Notes: generated by a model not told the origin, from the letters alone. Positions 36,094 through 45,172 are shown, numbered from the stretch's first letter. The stretch: DNA of 64,000 bases from Mycobacterium marseillense (GCF_010731675.1 NZ_AP022584.1:2604001-2668000), one strand, 5' to 3'. Numbers and translations are program-made.

Positions 36094-36801
36094 TCAGCTC
36101 AGGCCCAATTCGTGCATCCGGCGGTCGTGCGTCTGCTGCAACCGATCGAAGAACGCGTTGAGCTGGCCCAGGCCGCCGGCACCCGACATCACCAGGTCGA
36201 CGAGCTCGTCGTGGTCGGCCAGCAGGTACTGCGCCTGAGTGATCGCCTCGCCGAACAGGCGGCGTGACCACAGCGCCAGCCGGCTGCGCTGCCTGCCGCT
36301 GGACGTGACGGCGGCGCGAACCTCGGCGACGACGAACTGGGAGTGCCCGGTCTCGGCCAGCGCCCCCCGCACCACGTCGGCGACCTCGTCGGGCAGTCCG
36401 TCGGCGATTTCCAGATACAAATCGGCGGCCAGGGCGTCACCGACATACGTCTTCACCAAGGCTTCCAGCCACGTGCTCGGCATCGTCAGCCGGTGGTAGT
36501 TCTCCAGCGCCGAGACGTACTTCGACATCGCCGACACCACGTCGACGCCGCGGCTTTCCAGCGCGTCGCGCAGCTGCTCATAGTGCTGCATCTCGGCGGC
36601 GGCCATGCTCGCCATCGAAATTCGTCCGCGCAGGTCAGGGGCCATCCGTGCCTCGTCGGTGAGCCGGTAGAACGCGGCGATCTCGCCGTAGGCCAAGACC
36701 GCGAACAACTCGTTGACCCCGGGGTGGTCGGCCGACAATCGTGGAGCCGCCGAATCCTCCACTTGGTCGGTGGAAGAGGGCTGGTAAGAGGGCCGGGTCA
36801 T
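36094..36801 (-). CDS. Ferritin-like/MiaE-like protein (Rv3210c orthologue)
   Basis: 235 residues, almost entirely helical. Two ferritin-like halves carry the candidate di-iron ligands: EIAAFYRLTDEAR with AAAEMQHYEQL, and DLYLEIADGLPDE with ALAETGHSQFV. The pattern resembles tRNA hydroxylase MiaE and related diiron proteins. A transport or housekeeping role cannot be deduced. It faces rhlE across about 280 bases. Confidence 0.8.
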   Translation of the reverse strand: MTRPSYQPSSTDQVEDSAAPRLSADHPGVNELFAVLAYGEIAAFYRLTDEARMAPDLRGRISMASMAAAEMQHYEQLRDALESRGVDVVSAMSKYVSALENYHRLTMPSTWLEALVKTYVGDALAADLYLEIADGLPDEVADVVRGALAETGHSQFVVAEVRAAVTSSGRQRSRLALWSRRLFGEAITQAQYLLADHDELVDLVMSGAGGLGQLNAFFDRLQQTHDRRMHELGLS

Positions 36802-37078
36802 GGCAACACTGTAGTCGGCACGGTCGACGCAAAATGGATGCCAGCGTTCGACCAGCTATCATGTAGCTAGATGGCGGCTTTATTTGTGCCAAAGTTCTTC
36901 CACGCCGCTATCGGCGAAATGTGCGTGCACAGCAGGCCCGCCCGGGCTGGGACCACCCAGCCTGAGCCGGAGCCCGCGACTCGGCGACGTATTCGGAGTC
37001 GGAACTCGTGCGCGCGTGACCGCGACAGAGAAACACCGACACAATCCGATACGTCTTCGAGAGGCTACCTACCCACGC
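36802..37078. other. Divergent spacer with probable long rhlE leader
   Basis: 277 bases between the MiaE-like gene and rhlE. AGCTATCATGTAGCT at 36854-36868 is a near-palindrome. Downstream is CG-rich leader-like sequence ending CTACCCACGCATG at the rhlE start, with no obvious Shine-Dalgarno. DEAD-box helicase genes often have long self-regulating leaders, but no specific structure can be confirmed here. Confidence 0.35.
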
Positions 37079-38623
37079 ATGACCACACCGACCAGCACAA
37101 CTGAACTGACCCCCCAACCGACATTCGCCCAACTCGGCGTCCGCGACGAAATCGTGCGCGCGCTCGCCGAAAAAGGGATCGAAAGCCCTTTTGCGATCCA
37201 GGAACTGACCCTGCCGCTGGCGCTCGCCGGCGACGACCTGATCGGCCAGGCCCGCACCGGCATGGGCAAGACCTTCGCCTTCGGCGTGCCGCTGCTGCAG
37301 CGCATCACGTCCGGCACCGCGGCACGGCCCCTCAACGGCACCCCGCGCGCGCTGATCGTGGTGCCCACCCGCGAGCTGTGCCTGCAGGTGACCGATGACC
37401 TGGCGCTGGCGGCCAAGCACCTGACCGCCGACGAGGACCGGCGGCTGTCGGTGGTCCCGATCTACGGCGGTCGCCCCTACGAGACGCAGATCGAGGCGCT
37501 GCGCGCCGGCGCCGACGTCGTGGTGGGCACTCCGGGCCGGCTGCTCGACCTGAGCCAGCAGGGCCACCTGCAGCTCGGCGGGCTGTCTGTGCTGGTGCTC
37601 GACGAAGCCGACGAAATGCTCGACCTGGGCTTTTTGCCCGACATCGAGCGCATCCTGCGCCAGATCCCGGTCGACCGGCAGTCGATGCTGTTCTCGGCGA
37701 CCATGCCCGACCCGATCATCACGCTGGCCCGCACCTTCATGAGCCAGCCCACCCACATCCGGGCGGAAGCGCCACACTCGGCCGCCACCCACGACACCAC
37801 CGCCCAGTACGCCTACCGGGCCCACGCCCTGGACAAGGTCGAGCTGGTGAGCCGGGTGCTGCAGGCCGACGGCCGCGGCGCCACGATGATCTTCACCCGC
37901 ACCAAGCGCACCGCGCAGAAGGTCGCCGACGAGTTGGCCGAGCGCGGTTTCGCGGTGGGAGCCGTCCACGGTGACCTCGGACAGGTGGCTCGCGAGAAGG
38001 CGCTCAAGGCCTTTCGGGGCGGCGACATCGACGTGCTGGTCGCCACGGACGTGGCCGCGCGCGGCATCGACATCGACGACGTCACCCACGTCATCAACTA
38101 CCAGATCCCCGAGGACGAGCAGGCCTACGTGCACCGCATCGGGCGCACCGGCCGCGCCGGCAAGACCGGGGTCGCGGTCACCCTGGTGGACTGGGACGAG
38201 CTCACCCGCTGGGCGCTGATCGACAAGGCGCTGGGGCTGGACTGCCCGGAGCCCCCCGAGACGTATTCCAGCTCGCCGCACCTGTACGACGAGCTGGGCA
38301 TCCCCGCCGAAGCCGCCGGCACGGTCGGCGCGGCCCGCAAGGCGCAGGGCGCACGCCGCAGCGGCGAGCGCGCCGGCCCGAAGCCGGCGGGCCAGAAGTC
38401 GGAGAAGACCGCGCGCCGGTCCGGCACGCGGCGACGCACCCGCGGCGGCCAGCCGGTCAGCGGCCACCCGTCGGGCAACGGCGCCGCGAGCAGCAACGGC
38501 GACGCGACCGGGGAAACGCCGGCCGGCTCTCCCCCGGGAAACCCCGGTTCCGGCCGTCGCCGCCGCCGTCGTCGCAAGCCCGCCGAAGGGCATGCGGCCG
38601 CCCCCACCGCGCAAACCAACTAA
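37079..38623 (+). CDS. rhlE: DEAD-box RNA helicase RhlE
   Basis: 514 residues. Two RecA-like domains with all motifs: Q motif (ESPFAIQ), Walker A ARTGMGKT, PTREL, TPGRL, DEAD in LVLDEADEML, SAT in LFSATMP, motif IV FTRTKRTAQKVAD, ATDVAARGIDI and HRIGRTGRAG. The C-terminal about 110 residues are Arg/Gly/Ser/Pro-rich and disordered, ending with poly-Arg (SGRRRRRRRKPAEG), an RNA-binding tail. It acts in RNA remodelling and decay. ATG at 37079 agrees with the M. tuberculosis start. Confidence 0.94.
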   Translation: MTTPTSTTELTPQPTFAQLGVRDEIVRALAEKGIESPFAIQELTLPLALAGDDLIGQARTGMGKTFAFGVPLLQRITSGTAARPLNGTPRALIVVPTRELCLQVTDDLALAAKHLTADEDRRLSVVPIYGGRPYETQIEALRAGADVVVGTPGRLLDLSQQGHLQLGGLSVLVLDEADEMLDLGFLPDIERILRQIPVDRQSMLFSATMPDPIITLARTFMSQPTHIRAEAPHSAATHDTTAQYAYRAHALDKVELVSRVLQADGRGATMIFTRTKRTAQKVADELAERGFAVGAVHGDLGQVAREKALKAFRGGDIDVLVATDVAARGIDIDDVTHVINYQIPEDEQAYVHRIGRTGRAGKTGVAVTLVDWDELTRWALIDKALGLDCPEPPETYSSSPHLYDELGIPAEAAGTVGAARKAQGARRSGERAGPKPAGQKSEKTARRSGTRRRTRGGQPVSGHPSGNGAASSNGDATGETPAGSPPGNPGSGRRRRRRRKPAEGHAAAPTAQTN

Positions 38624-38639
38624 CGCCCCACGCTCACGC

Positions 38640-39866
38640 ATGGTCAGACCCGAGCGCCGGACCAAGCGCGACGTCCTGGCCGCCGCGAGCATCGCGGTCG
38701 TCGTCGCCCTGGCCGCGGCCCTGATCTGGTGGACCAGCGACGCGCGGGCGACCAGCAGCCGCCCGGCCGCCGCTCCGGCGCCCAACCCGAGCCCGGCCCG
38801 GCAGGTTCCCGCCGGCCTGAAACAACTGTGGACCGCCTCCAGTCCGGCCACCACCGAGCCGGTGGTGGTGGGCGGGGTGGTCGTCACCGGTGCGGGCGTC
38901 CGGATCGACGGGCGCGACGCCGGCACCGGCCAGTCCCGCTGGAGCTACGCCCGCGACACCAGCCTCTGCGGAGTCTCGTGGCTGTACCGCTACGCCGTCG
39001 GGGTCTTTTCCGACGATCGCGGCTGCGGGCAGGTGAGCACCCTGGACGGCTCCACCGGCCGCCGCGGCCCAGCCCGCAGCGGCTATGCCGACCCGCGGGT
39101 GCGGCTGTCTTCCGACGGCATGACGGTCCTGTCGGTCGGTGACACGCACCTGGAGCTGTGGCGCTCGGACATGGTCCGGATGGTGGCCTACGGCGAGGCC
39201 GACGCCCGGGTGAAGCCGTCGGCGCGGGGGCTGCACTCCGGCTGCAAGCTGATCTCGGCCGCGGCCAGCTCGTCCGCGGTCTCGGTGCTGGAGAGCTGCG
39301 CGAATCAGGCCGACCTGCGGCTAGTGCTGCTCCGGCCCGGCAAGGACGACGACGAACCCCAGCAGCACATTGTGGCCGAGCCGGGCATCGCGCCCGACTC
39401 GGGCGCCCGGGTACTGGCCGTAAGGGACGCCACCACCGCGGTGTACCTGCCGGCGCCCCAACCCCGAGTGGACGTGATCGACGAAACCGGCGCCACCGTG
39501 GCGAGCACCCTGCTGCCCAAGCCGCCGTCGCGCTCGGCGGCGGTCTCGCACGCGGGCAGCCTGATGACCTGGTGGACCGGCGATTCGCTGATGGTTTTCG
39601 ACGTGAACACCCTGGCGCTGCGCTACACCATCGCCGCGGGCGACAAGACGGCGCCGCTGGGCCCGGGCGTGATGATGGCGGGCCGGCTGCTGGTGCCGGT
39701 CACGGGCGCGATCGGCGTCTACGACCCCCTCAGCGGGGCCGGCGAACGCTACATTCCGGTGGACCGGGCGACGAGCCCCCCGCCGCCGGGAGCGCCGGTG
39801 ATCCCGGCCGTGTCGGGATCACGAGTATTCGAGCAGCGCGGCGACACCGTGGTCGCCCTGGGCTGA
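38640..39866 (+). CDS. Membrane-anchored beta-propeller-like protein (Rv3212 orthologue)
   Basis: 408 residues from ATG 38640, matching the length of Rv3212; a longer frame from 38592 would overlap rhlE. It has a basic N-terminus, a membrane helix (VLAAASIAVVVALAAALIWW), a Pro/Ala linker and then repeating beta-rich units (VVVGGVVVTGAGVRIDGRDAG, VLAVRDATTAVYLPAPQ, LMTWWTGDSLMVFDVNT) typical of a PQQ-like propeller outside the membrane. Four cysteines in the first third could form disulfides (LCGVSW with GCGQV, and SGCKLI with ESCANQ). The orthologue is essential in tuberculosis; biochemical role unclear. Confidence 0.83.
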   Translation: MVRPERRTKRDVLAAASIAVVVALAAALIWWTSDARATSSRPAAAPAPNPSPARQVPAGLKQLWTASSPATTEPVVVGGVVVTGAGVRIDGRDAGTGQSRWSYARDTSLCGVSWLYRYAVGVFSDDRGCGQVSTLDGSTGRRGPARSGYADPRVRLSSDGMTVLSVGDTHLELWRSDMVRMVAYGEADARVKPSARGLHSGCKLISAAASSSAVSVLESCANQADLRLVLLRPGKDDDEPQQHIVAEPGIAPDSGARVLAVRDATTAVYLPAPQPRVDVIDETGATVASTLLPKPPSRSAAVSHAGSLMTWWTGDSLMVFDVNTLALRYTIAAGDKTAPLGPGVMMAGRLLVPVTGAIGVYDPLSGAGERYIPVDRATSPPPPGAPVIPAVSGSRVFEQRGDTVVALG

Positions 39867-39937
39867 GCGCTTGCGGAGCCGGGACGGCAGTCGCCCATCG
39901 ACGCCACCTTCGCCCGTCTTGGCCCGTCTTGGCCCGT

Positions 39938-40034
39938 CGAGTGTGAATCGTTGGCTTTCGGTGTGAACCTGCGGCGACGACACGCCGACCGGGCACGCCG
40001 CCCCCGCACACTCAAAGCCGTCAGTTCACACTCA
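39938..40034. repeat. Imperfect palindrome between convergent genes
   Basis: Two 28-base arms, 39938-39965 and 40007-40034, are imperfect reverse complements sharing GAGTGTGAA, GGCTTT and GTGTG. They lie between the convergent Rv3212 and Rv3213c orthologues, just after two exact TTGGCCCGTC units (39919-39938). Function unknown; terminator or intergenic repeat. Confidence 0.6.
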
Positions 40035-40077
40035 ATACGCGCCGCGCCCGGCGCACGCGGCGGGCAGGCGATCGCTA

Positions 40078-40878
40078 CTAGACCTCGACGGCGAACGTCG
40101 GCAACGGCTTGCCGCTCTTCCAGTGCTTGAGCAACGCCGTGGCCAGCTCGCCGTAGGCCGACGCGCCCTTGTTCTTGCGGCCCGCCATCACCGACGAGCC
40201 AGAGGCGCTGGCCTCGGCGAAACGGACCGTGCGCGGAATCGGTGGGGCCAGCACCGGCAGGCTGTAGCGATCGGCGACGTCGAGCAGCACGTCGCGGGTG
40301 TGGGTGGTGCGCGAGTCGTACAACGTCGGCAAGGCGCCGAGCAGGCGGAGCTCCGGATTGGTGATCTGCTGGACATCGGCGACGGTCCGCAGGAACTGGC
40401 CGACGCCACGATGCGCGAGCGTCTCGCACTGCAGCGGCACGATGACCTCGTCGGCGGCCGTCAGCCCGTTGAGGGTCAGCACGCCCAGCGACGGCGGGCA
40501 GTCGATGATCACCACGTCAAACCGGTCGGCGAGTTTGGCCAGCGCGCGCTTGAGCGCGTATTCGCGGCCGGCCCGCATCAGCAGCATCGCCTCGGCGCCC
40601 GCCAGGTCAATGTTGGCCGGCAGCAGCGTCATTCCCTCCGCCGTCTCGACCAGCGCGGCGTTGGGCTCGACCTCGCCGAGCAACACCTCGTGCACGGAGG
40701 CCGGGAGTTTGTCGGGGTCTTGGCCCAGCGAGAAGGTCAGGCAGCCCTGCGGGTCGAGGTCGACCAGCAGCACCCGCTTCTTCTCCTCCACCATCGCCGC
40801 CCCCAGCGAGGCAACCGTGGTCGTCTTGGCGACGCCACCTTTCTGGTTGGCCACCGCCAATACCCGGGTCCTACTCAC
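40078..40878 (-). CDS. ParA/Soj-like ATPase (Rv3213c orthologue)
   Basis: 266 residues from the GTG at 40878, identical in length to Rv3213c. Deviant Walker A KGGVAKTTT near residue 14, LLVDLDPQGCLT, the switch region DVVIIDCPPSLGVLTLNGLTAADEV, and the C-terminal PLQCETLAHRGVGQF typical of ParA/MinD-type ATPases. It is an orphan ParA with no ParB beside it, so it may position something other than the chromosome. The upstream spacer (40879-40991) is shared with the divergent phosphatase gene. Confidence 0.9.
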   Translation of the reverse strand: MSRTRVLAVANQKGGVAKTTTVASLGAAMVEEKKRVLLVDLDPQGCLTFSLGQDPDKLPASVHEVLLGEVEPNAALVETAEGMTLLPANIDLAGAEAMLLMRAGREYALKRALAKLADRFDVVIIDCPPSLGVLTLNGLTAADEVIVPLQCETLAHRGVGQFLRTVADVQQITNPELRLLGALPTLYDSRTTHTRDVLLDVADRYSLPVLAPPIPRTVRFAEASASGSSVMAGRKNKGASAYGELATALLKHWKSGKPLPTFAVEV

Positions 40879-40991
40879 CAGCCGCCCGCCCCTCCGCATC
40901 GCCGCGCGTACACAGTGCCATCCTGGCATGTTCGTCCACCATGCGCTTGGGCCCAACCGCCCCCGCATGTCGTCCGGCAGAATCATTCGGT

Positions 40992-41582
40992 ATGGGCTTG
41001 CATGATCACCGCTTGGTGCTGTTGCGCCACGGCGAGACCGAGTGGTCGAAATCGGGCCAGCACACCGGGCATACCGAGGTCGAACTGACCGACGCCGGCC
41101 GGGAACAGGCCCAGCTGGCAGCCGGGGTGCTGGGCGAACTCAAACTTGTTGACCCGCTGGTGATCAGCAGCCCGCGGCGACGCTCGCTGGTCACCGCGGA
41201 GCTGGCCGGGCTGTCCATCGACGAGGTGACCGAACAGCTCGCGGAGTGGGACTACGGCTCGTATGAAGGTCTGACCACCGCGCAAATTCAGGAGTCGGCT
41301 CCCGACTGGCTGGTGTGGACGCACGGCTGCCCGGACGGCGAGAGCGTCGCGCAGGTCAGCGAGCGGGCCGACGCCGCGGTCACGACGGCGCTGCGCCACA
41401 TGGAGTCGCGGGATGTGGTCTTCGTGAGCCACGGCCACTTCTCGCGCGCGGTGATCACCCGCTGGGTCGAACTGCCGCTGGTCGAGGGCAGCCGCTTCGG
41501 CATGATCACCGCCTCGATCGCGGTCTGCGGGTTCGAGCACGGGGTGCGGCAGCTGCGAGCGCTCGGGTTGACCGGTCAGTGA
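40992..41582 (+). CDS. gpm2: Histidine phosphatase (Gpm2-like acid phosphatase)
   Basis: 196 residues. Histidine-phosphatase signature LVLLRHGETEWSKSG with catalytic His near residue 12; a second His in FVSHGHFSRAVITRW; SSPRRRSLVTAEL and EWDYGSYEGLT complete the pocket. It matches Rv3214, shown to be an acid phosphatase despite early naming as a phosphoglycerate mutase. The stop TGA overlaps the GTG start of entC by three bases, indicating translational coupling. Confidence 0.9.
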   Translation: MGLHDHRLVLLRHGETEWSKSGQHTGHTEVELTDAGREQAQLAAGVLGELKLVDPLVISSPRRRSLVTAELAGLSIDEVTEQLAEWDYGSYEGLTTAQIQESAPDWLVWTHGCPDGESVAQVSERADAAVTTALRHMESRDVVFVSHGHFSRAVITRWVELPLVEGSRFGMITASIAVCGFEHGVRQLRALGLTGQ

Positions 41583-42676
41583 GCAGCGAACCGCCGTTCG
41601 CGCTGTGCGGGCCCACCCAAACCCTGATCGCCGACGGCGTCTTGCGGCGCTACGGCGACGTGGGCGCCGCGCAGGCGGCGCTGCGGTCGAATAAGGCGCC
41701 GATTGTGTTGGGCGCCTTGCCCTTTGACGTCACCAAACCGGCCGCGTTGCTGACGCCGCATGCCGTCAAAGTCACCGAGGGTCCGCCGGACTGGCCGACC
41801 GGCGCACTGCCGCCGGTTCGGGTAGCGGCGGCCCTCCCACCGCCGGGTGACTATCGCGACCGGATCCGCCGCGCCCGCGATCAGCTCGCCGCCGCCGACA
41901 ACCCGCTGCACAAGGTGGTCTTGGCCCGCGCCTTGGAACTGGTGGCCGACGCCCCCCTGGACGCGCGGGCCGTCCTGCGCCGGCTGGTGGCCGCGGACCC
42001 GGCGGCCTACGGATACCTCGTCGACCTCAGCGCCGCCGGCGACGATTACGCCGGCGTGGCCCTGGTGGGCGCCAGCCCCGAACTCTTGGTGGCGCGCAGC
42101 GGCGACCGCGTCGAGTGCCGGCCGTTCGCGGGGTCGGCCCCGCGCGCCGCTGACCCGGACGCCGATCAGGCCAACGGCGCCGCGCTGGCCGCCTCGGCCA
42201 AGAACCGGCACGAGCATCGACTGGTCATCGAGACCATCCGGGCGGCCCTCGAGCCGCTGTGCGACGACCTGTCGATCGCCGCCGAGCCCCAGCTGAGCCG
42301 CACCGCGGCGGTCTGGCACCTGTGCACACCGATCAGTGGACGTCTACGCGATACCTCAACGAGCGCAATAGACTTGGCCTTGGCGTTACACCCCACCCCG
42401 GCCGTCGGTGGTGTCCCGACCAAGGCCGCCGTCCAGCTCATCGCCGAGTTGGAGGGCGACCGCGGGTTCTACGCGGGCGCGGTGGGCTGGTGCGACGCCC
42501 GCGGCGACGGCCGCTGGGTGGTGTCGCTGCGCTGCGCGCAGCTGTCCGCGGACCGGCGCCGCGCGCTGGCGCGGGCCGGTGGCGGTATCGTCGCCGAGTC
42601 GGATCCCGACGACGAAGTCGCCGAGACCACAACGAAATTCGCCACCATACTCAACGCCCTAGAAGTCCGACGATGA
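41579..42676 (+). CDS. entC: Isochorismate synthase
   Basis: 365 residues from the GTG overlapping the phosphatase stop. The chorismate-binding fold shows GASPELLVARSGDRVECRPFAGSAPR, AKNRHEHRLVIETIRAAL, TAAVWHLCTPISGRL, HPTPAVGGVPTKAA, GDRGFYAGAVGW and the GGGIVAESDPDDE metal site. It turns chorismate into isochorismate; in mycobacteria the usual destination is menaquinone or related aromatics, with siderophore salicylate coming from MbtI. Orthologue Rv3215. Coupled by ATGA overlap to the following acetyltransferase. Confidence 0.93.
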   Translation: MSSEPPFALCGPTQTLIADGVLRRYGDVGAAQAALRSNKAPIVLGALPFDVTKPAALLTPHAVKVTEGPPDWPTGALPPVRVAAALPPPGDYRDRIRRARDQLAAADNPLHKVVLARALELVADAPLDARAVLRRLVAADPAAYGYLVDLSAAGDDYAGVALVGASPELLVARSGDRVECRPFAGSAPRAADPDADQANGAALAASAKNRHEHRLVIETIRAALEPLCDDLSIAAEPQLSRTAAVWHLCTPISGRLRDTSTSAIDLALALHPTPAVGGVPTKAAVQLIAELEGDRGFYAGAVGWCDARGDGRWVVSLRCAQLSADRRRALARAGGGIVAESDPDDEVAETTTKFATILNALEVRR

Positions 42677-43155
42677 CCCCAGACATCCGCCGCGCCGCAC
42701 CGCGAGATGCCGCCGTGATCACCGAAATGATCCACGCGCTGGCCGAATTCGAGCACGCCGCCGATCAGTGCACGGTCACCGAAACGCAAATCTCCGCAGC
42801 ACTTTTCGGTGACCGCCCGACGGTGTACGGGCACGTGGCGGAGGTGGACGGCGAGGTCGCGGCGATGGCGTTGTGGTTCGTCAACTTCTCCACCTGGGAC
42901 GGCGTGGCGGGCATTTATCTGGAAGACCTGTTCGTGCGCCCGGGATTTCGCCGGCGTGGACTGGGCCGGGCGCTGCTGGCGGCGCTGGCCGGCGAATGCC
43001 TGCAGCGGGGCTACACCCGGCTGTCCTGGGCGGTGCTGAACTGGAACGCCGACGCCATCACGCTCTACGACGGGATCGGCGGGCAACCGCAAAAGGAATG
43101 GACGACCTACCGGCTGTCGGGGCCGCCGTTGGCGGGTCTCGCGGAGTCACCCTGA
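42673..43155 (+). CDS. GNAT-family N-acetyltransferase (Rv3216 orthologue)
   Basis: 160 residues. GNAT core: IRRAAPRDAAVITEMI at the start, the acetyl-CoA P-loop RPGFRRRGLGRALLAAL, WAVLNWNADAITLYDGIGG and the C-terminal TTYRLSG strand. It resembles diamine/spermidine-type acetyltransferases (IYLEDLFV before the P-loop). The ATG overlaps the entC stop, and the stop region overlaps the convergent membrane gene by 49 bases. Confidence 0.88.
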   Translation: MTPDIRRAAPRDAAVITEMIHALAEFEHAADQCTVTETQISAALFGDRPTVYGHVAEVDGEVAAMALWFVNFSTWDGVAGIYLEDLFVRPGFRRRGLGRALLAALAGECLQRGYTRLSWAVLNWNADAITLYDGIGGQPQKEWTTYRLSGPPLAGLAESP

Positions 43156-43538
43156 CTGCCGGCGGCCCAGCGCACCGCGGCGGGGCTGAACAGCAACCCC
43201 AACACGACCAGCGCGACAAATCCCGCCGGAATCCCGAAGCCGGGCTGGTGTGATCCGACCGCGAGGTACCACGCCACCGGCAGCAAGAGCAGCTGAGTGA
43301 TCACCGCCAACCCGCGACCCCAGCGCCTGCCCAGCATCAGCGCGCGCCCCGCGGCGATCACCCCGGCGCCGACGAGGACGAACCAGCCGGCGGTCGCCAG
43401 ACCGTTGGCCACGTGCTGGTCGGCCCCCGCGATCCCGCGCACCACCAGGACCACGGCCACGATCAGCGCGGCCACCCCCTCCAGCGCGACGATGACGCCG
43501 GCGCGGCGCACGGCGGTCGGGGCGGCTGGCGGCGTCAC
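43107..43538 (-). CDS. Four-helix membrane protein (Rv3217c orthologue)
   Basis: 143 residues from GTG 43538, the length of Rv3217c. Four hydrophobic helices span the chain (GVIVALEGVAALIVAVVLVV, ATAGWFVLVGAGVIAAG, GLAVITQLLLLPVAWYLAV and IPAGFVALVVLGLLF). A longer frame to 43586 would add low-complexity residues. Inner-membrane protein of unknown role. Confidence 0.8.
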   Translation of the reverse strand: MTPPAAPTAVRRAGVIVALEGVAALIVAVVLVVRGIAGADQHVANGLATAGWFVLVGAGVIAAGRALMLGRRWGRGLAVITQLLLLPVAWYLAVGSHQPGFGIPAGFVALVVLGLLFSPAAVRWAAGSQGDSARPANGGPDSR

Positions 43539-43623
43539 AGCGCCAGCGTAGTCAGGGTGGCCGCCCGCCCCCGGCGGTTCCCCCACAGCGTCGCCTTAAC
43601 CGGCCCGCATAAGCTCGTGCTTC

Positions 43624-44589
43624 ATGCGGGCCGTGCTGATCGTCAACCCCACAGCCACTTCCACCACGCCGGCCGGTCGCGATCTGCTGGCCCACGCGCT
43701 CAAAAGCCGGCTGCAGCTGTCCGTCGAACACACCAATCACCGCGGGCACGGCAGCGAACTCGCGCAGAAGGCCGTCGCCGACGGCGTCGACCTCGTGGTC
43801 GTGCACGGCGGTGACGGCACGGTGAGCGGGGTGGTCAACGGTCTGCTCGGCCGGCCCGGCACGCTTCCGACCGGCCCGGTGCCGGCGGTGGCCGTGGTGC
43901 CCGGCGGTTCGGCGAACGTGCTGGCGCGATCGCTGGGCATCTCCCCGGACCCGGTCGCGGCCACCAATCAGCTCATCCAGCTGCTCGACGACCACCAGCG
44001 GCACGGAACGTGGCGCCGCATCGGCCTGATCGACTGCGGCGAGCGGTGGGCCGTGTTCAACACCGGCATGGGCGTCGACGCCGAGGTGGTGGCCGCGGTG
44101 GAGGCCGAACGCAACAAGGGCGGCAAGGTCACCGCGTGGCGCTACATCCGCGCGTCGGTGCCGGCCGTGTGGGCCTATACCCGCCGCGAGCCGATGCTGA
44201 CGCTCGAACTTCCCGGCCGCGAACCCATTACCGGGGTGAGCTTCGCGTTCGTGTCGAACTCCAGTCCGTGGACGTTCGCCAACGAGCGGCCGGTGTGGAC
44301 CAACCCCGGCTGCAGCTTCGAGTCGGGGCTGGGGGTGTTCGCGCCGACCAACCTGAAGGCGATCCCGACCCTGCGGATCGTCCGGCAGATGTTCGCAAAA
44401 CGGCCCACGTTCAACTTCAAGCACCTCGTCACCGAGGACGACCTGCCGTGCGTCCGAGTTACCTCGACCGGAGGCGCCGTGGCCTGCCAGTTCGACGGGG
44501 ATTACCTCGGCGTGCGCGAAACCATGACGTTCAAGTCGGTGCCCGACGCGCTGGCGGTGGCGGCGCCTCCTCAGCAGAAACGCCGCTGA
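43624..44589 (+). CDS. Diacylglycerol kinase-family lipid kinase (Rv3218 orthologue)
   Basis: 321 residues. DAGK catalytic domain: VLIVNPTATSTTPAGRDLL at the start, VVHGGDGTVSGVVNGLLG (the GGDGT nucleotide loop), VVPGGSANVLARSLG and the IDCGERWAVFNTGMGVDAEVV segment. Such enzymes phosphorylate diacylglycerol or related lipids, or NAD in relatives. It lies upstream of whiB1 with a 280-base spacer. The cap domain is normal, and the end PQQKRR is short. Confidence 0.88.
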   Translation: MRAVLIVNPTATSTTPAGRDLLAHALKSRLQLSVEHTNHRGHGSELAQKAVADGVDLVVVHGGDGTVSGVVNGLLGRPGTLPTGPVPAVAVVPGGSANVLARSLGISPDPVAATNQLIQLLDDHQRHGTWRRIGLIDCGERWAVFNTGMGVDAEVVAAVEAERNKGGKVTAWRYIRASVPAVWAYTRREPMLTLELPGREPITGVSFAFVSNSSPWTFANERPVWTNPGCSFESGLGVFAPTNLKAIPTLRIVRQMFAKRPTFNFKHLVTEDDLPCVRVTSTGGAVACQFDGDYLGVRETMTFKSVPDALAVAAPPQQKRR

Positions 44590-44693
44590 CCAGCGGCGAC
44601 GCGGAAGGTGTGGCGCACGCGACAAAAAGCTACACCGGAGGTGGCCCGTGAGTGTAGTACAACGGAGTAAGGGCTTGACTACGAGATGATCAA

Positions 44694-44730
44694 AGTGAGA
44701 TAGCCCACGAGCGAACTCACACTATTGACA
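44694..44730 (+). promoter_or_regulatory. whiB1 promoter region with CRP box
   Basis: AGTGAGATAGCCCACG at 44694-44709 is, as I recall, the same as the CRP (Rv3676) site ahead of M. tuberculosis whiB1, with TGnGA and CnCA halves around six bases. It is followed by a -35 TTGACA at 44725-44730. The -10 is not obvious at 17 bases. CRP activates whiB1 in response to cAMP in tuberculosis. Confidence 0.7.
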
Positions 44731-44869
44731 TCTGTTGAGCCTGTGAAACGATCAAAAGGTTGCATGCAGGGATTTACGTAGGGGCGCGGCCCCTTTTCCT
44801 CTGCACGCGTTAACAGCCGAAGAAATTGGCCGTGCGCCTTGCTGCGCACTCAGTAAGGAGTAAAGACGT

Positions 44870-45124
44870 ATGGATTGGCGCCACAAGGCGGTCTGTCGTG
44901 ACGAAGACCCGGAGCTGTTCTTCCCGGTGGGGAACAGTGGTCCGGCGCTCGCGCAGATCGCTGACGCGAAACTGGTCTGTAATCGGTGTTCGGTGACCAC
45001 AGAGTGCCTGAGCTGGGCCCTGAACACGGGCCAGGACTCGGGCGTCTGGGGCGGCATGAGCGAAGACGAGCGGCGTGCGCTGAAGCGTCGCAACGCCCGG
45101 ACGAAAGCCCGCAGCGGGGTTTAA
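44870..45124 (+). CDS. whiB1: WhiB1, nitric-oxide-sensitive regulator
   Basis: 84 residues. Iron-sulfur ligands Cys9, Cys37, Cys40 and Cys46 (AVCRDED, LVCNRCSVTTEC), GVWGG at 58-62, and the basic tail RRALKRRNARTKARSGV for DNA contact. WhiB1 holds a 4Fe-4S cluster that reacts with nitric oxide and binds the principal sigma factor. The ribosome site is AAGGAG about ten bases before the ATG. The leader is about 140 bases from the -35. A strong hairpin terminator follows. Confidence 0.96.
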   Translation: MDWRHKAVCRDEDPELFFPVGNSGPALAQIADAKLVCNRCSVTTECLSWALNTGQDSGVWGGMSEDERRALKRRNARTKARSGV

Positions 45125-45141
45125 CCCAGATAACGCAAAAC

Positions 45142-45172
45142 AGTGCGGCCTCGACGTTGTCGGGGCCGCACT
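45142..45172 (+). terminator. Terminator between whiB1 and pdtaS
   Basis: AGTGCGGCC (45142-45150) pairs with GGCCGCACT (45164-45172), with further matching flanks (ACGCAA before, TTGCGT after). It lies 17 bases past the whiB1 stop and serves the convergent pdtaS as well. Confidence 0.75.

Noticed and set aside
36908..38926. 672-codon open frame antisense to rhlE and the next gene
   Set aside because: Arg/Ala/Gly-rich low-complexity translation with no motif, fully opposite a clear DEAD-box helicase; a GC-rich codon shadow.
40078..40878. Chromosome partition locus (parABS)
   Set aside because: No parB gene or parS-like sites are adjacent; orphan ParA-type ATPase.
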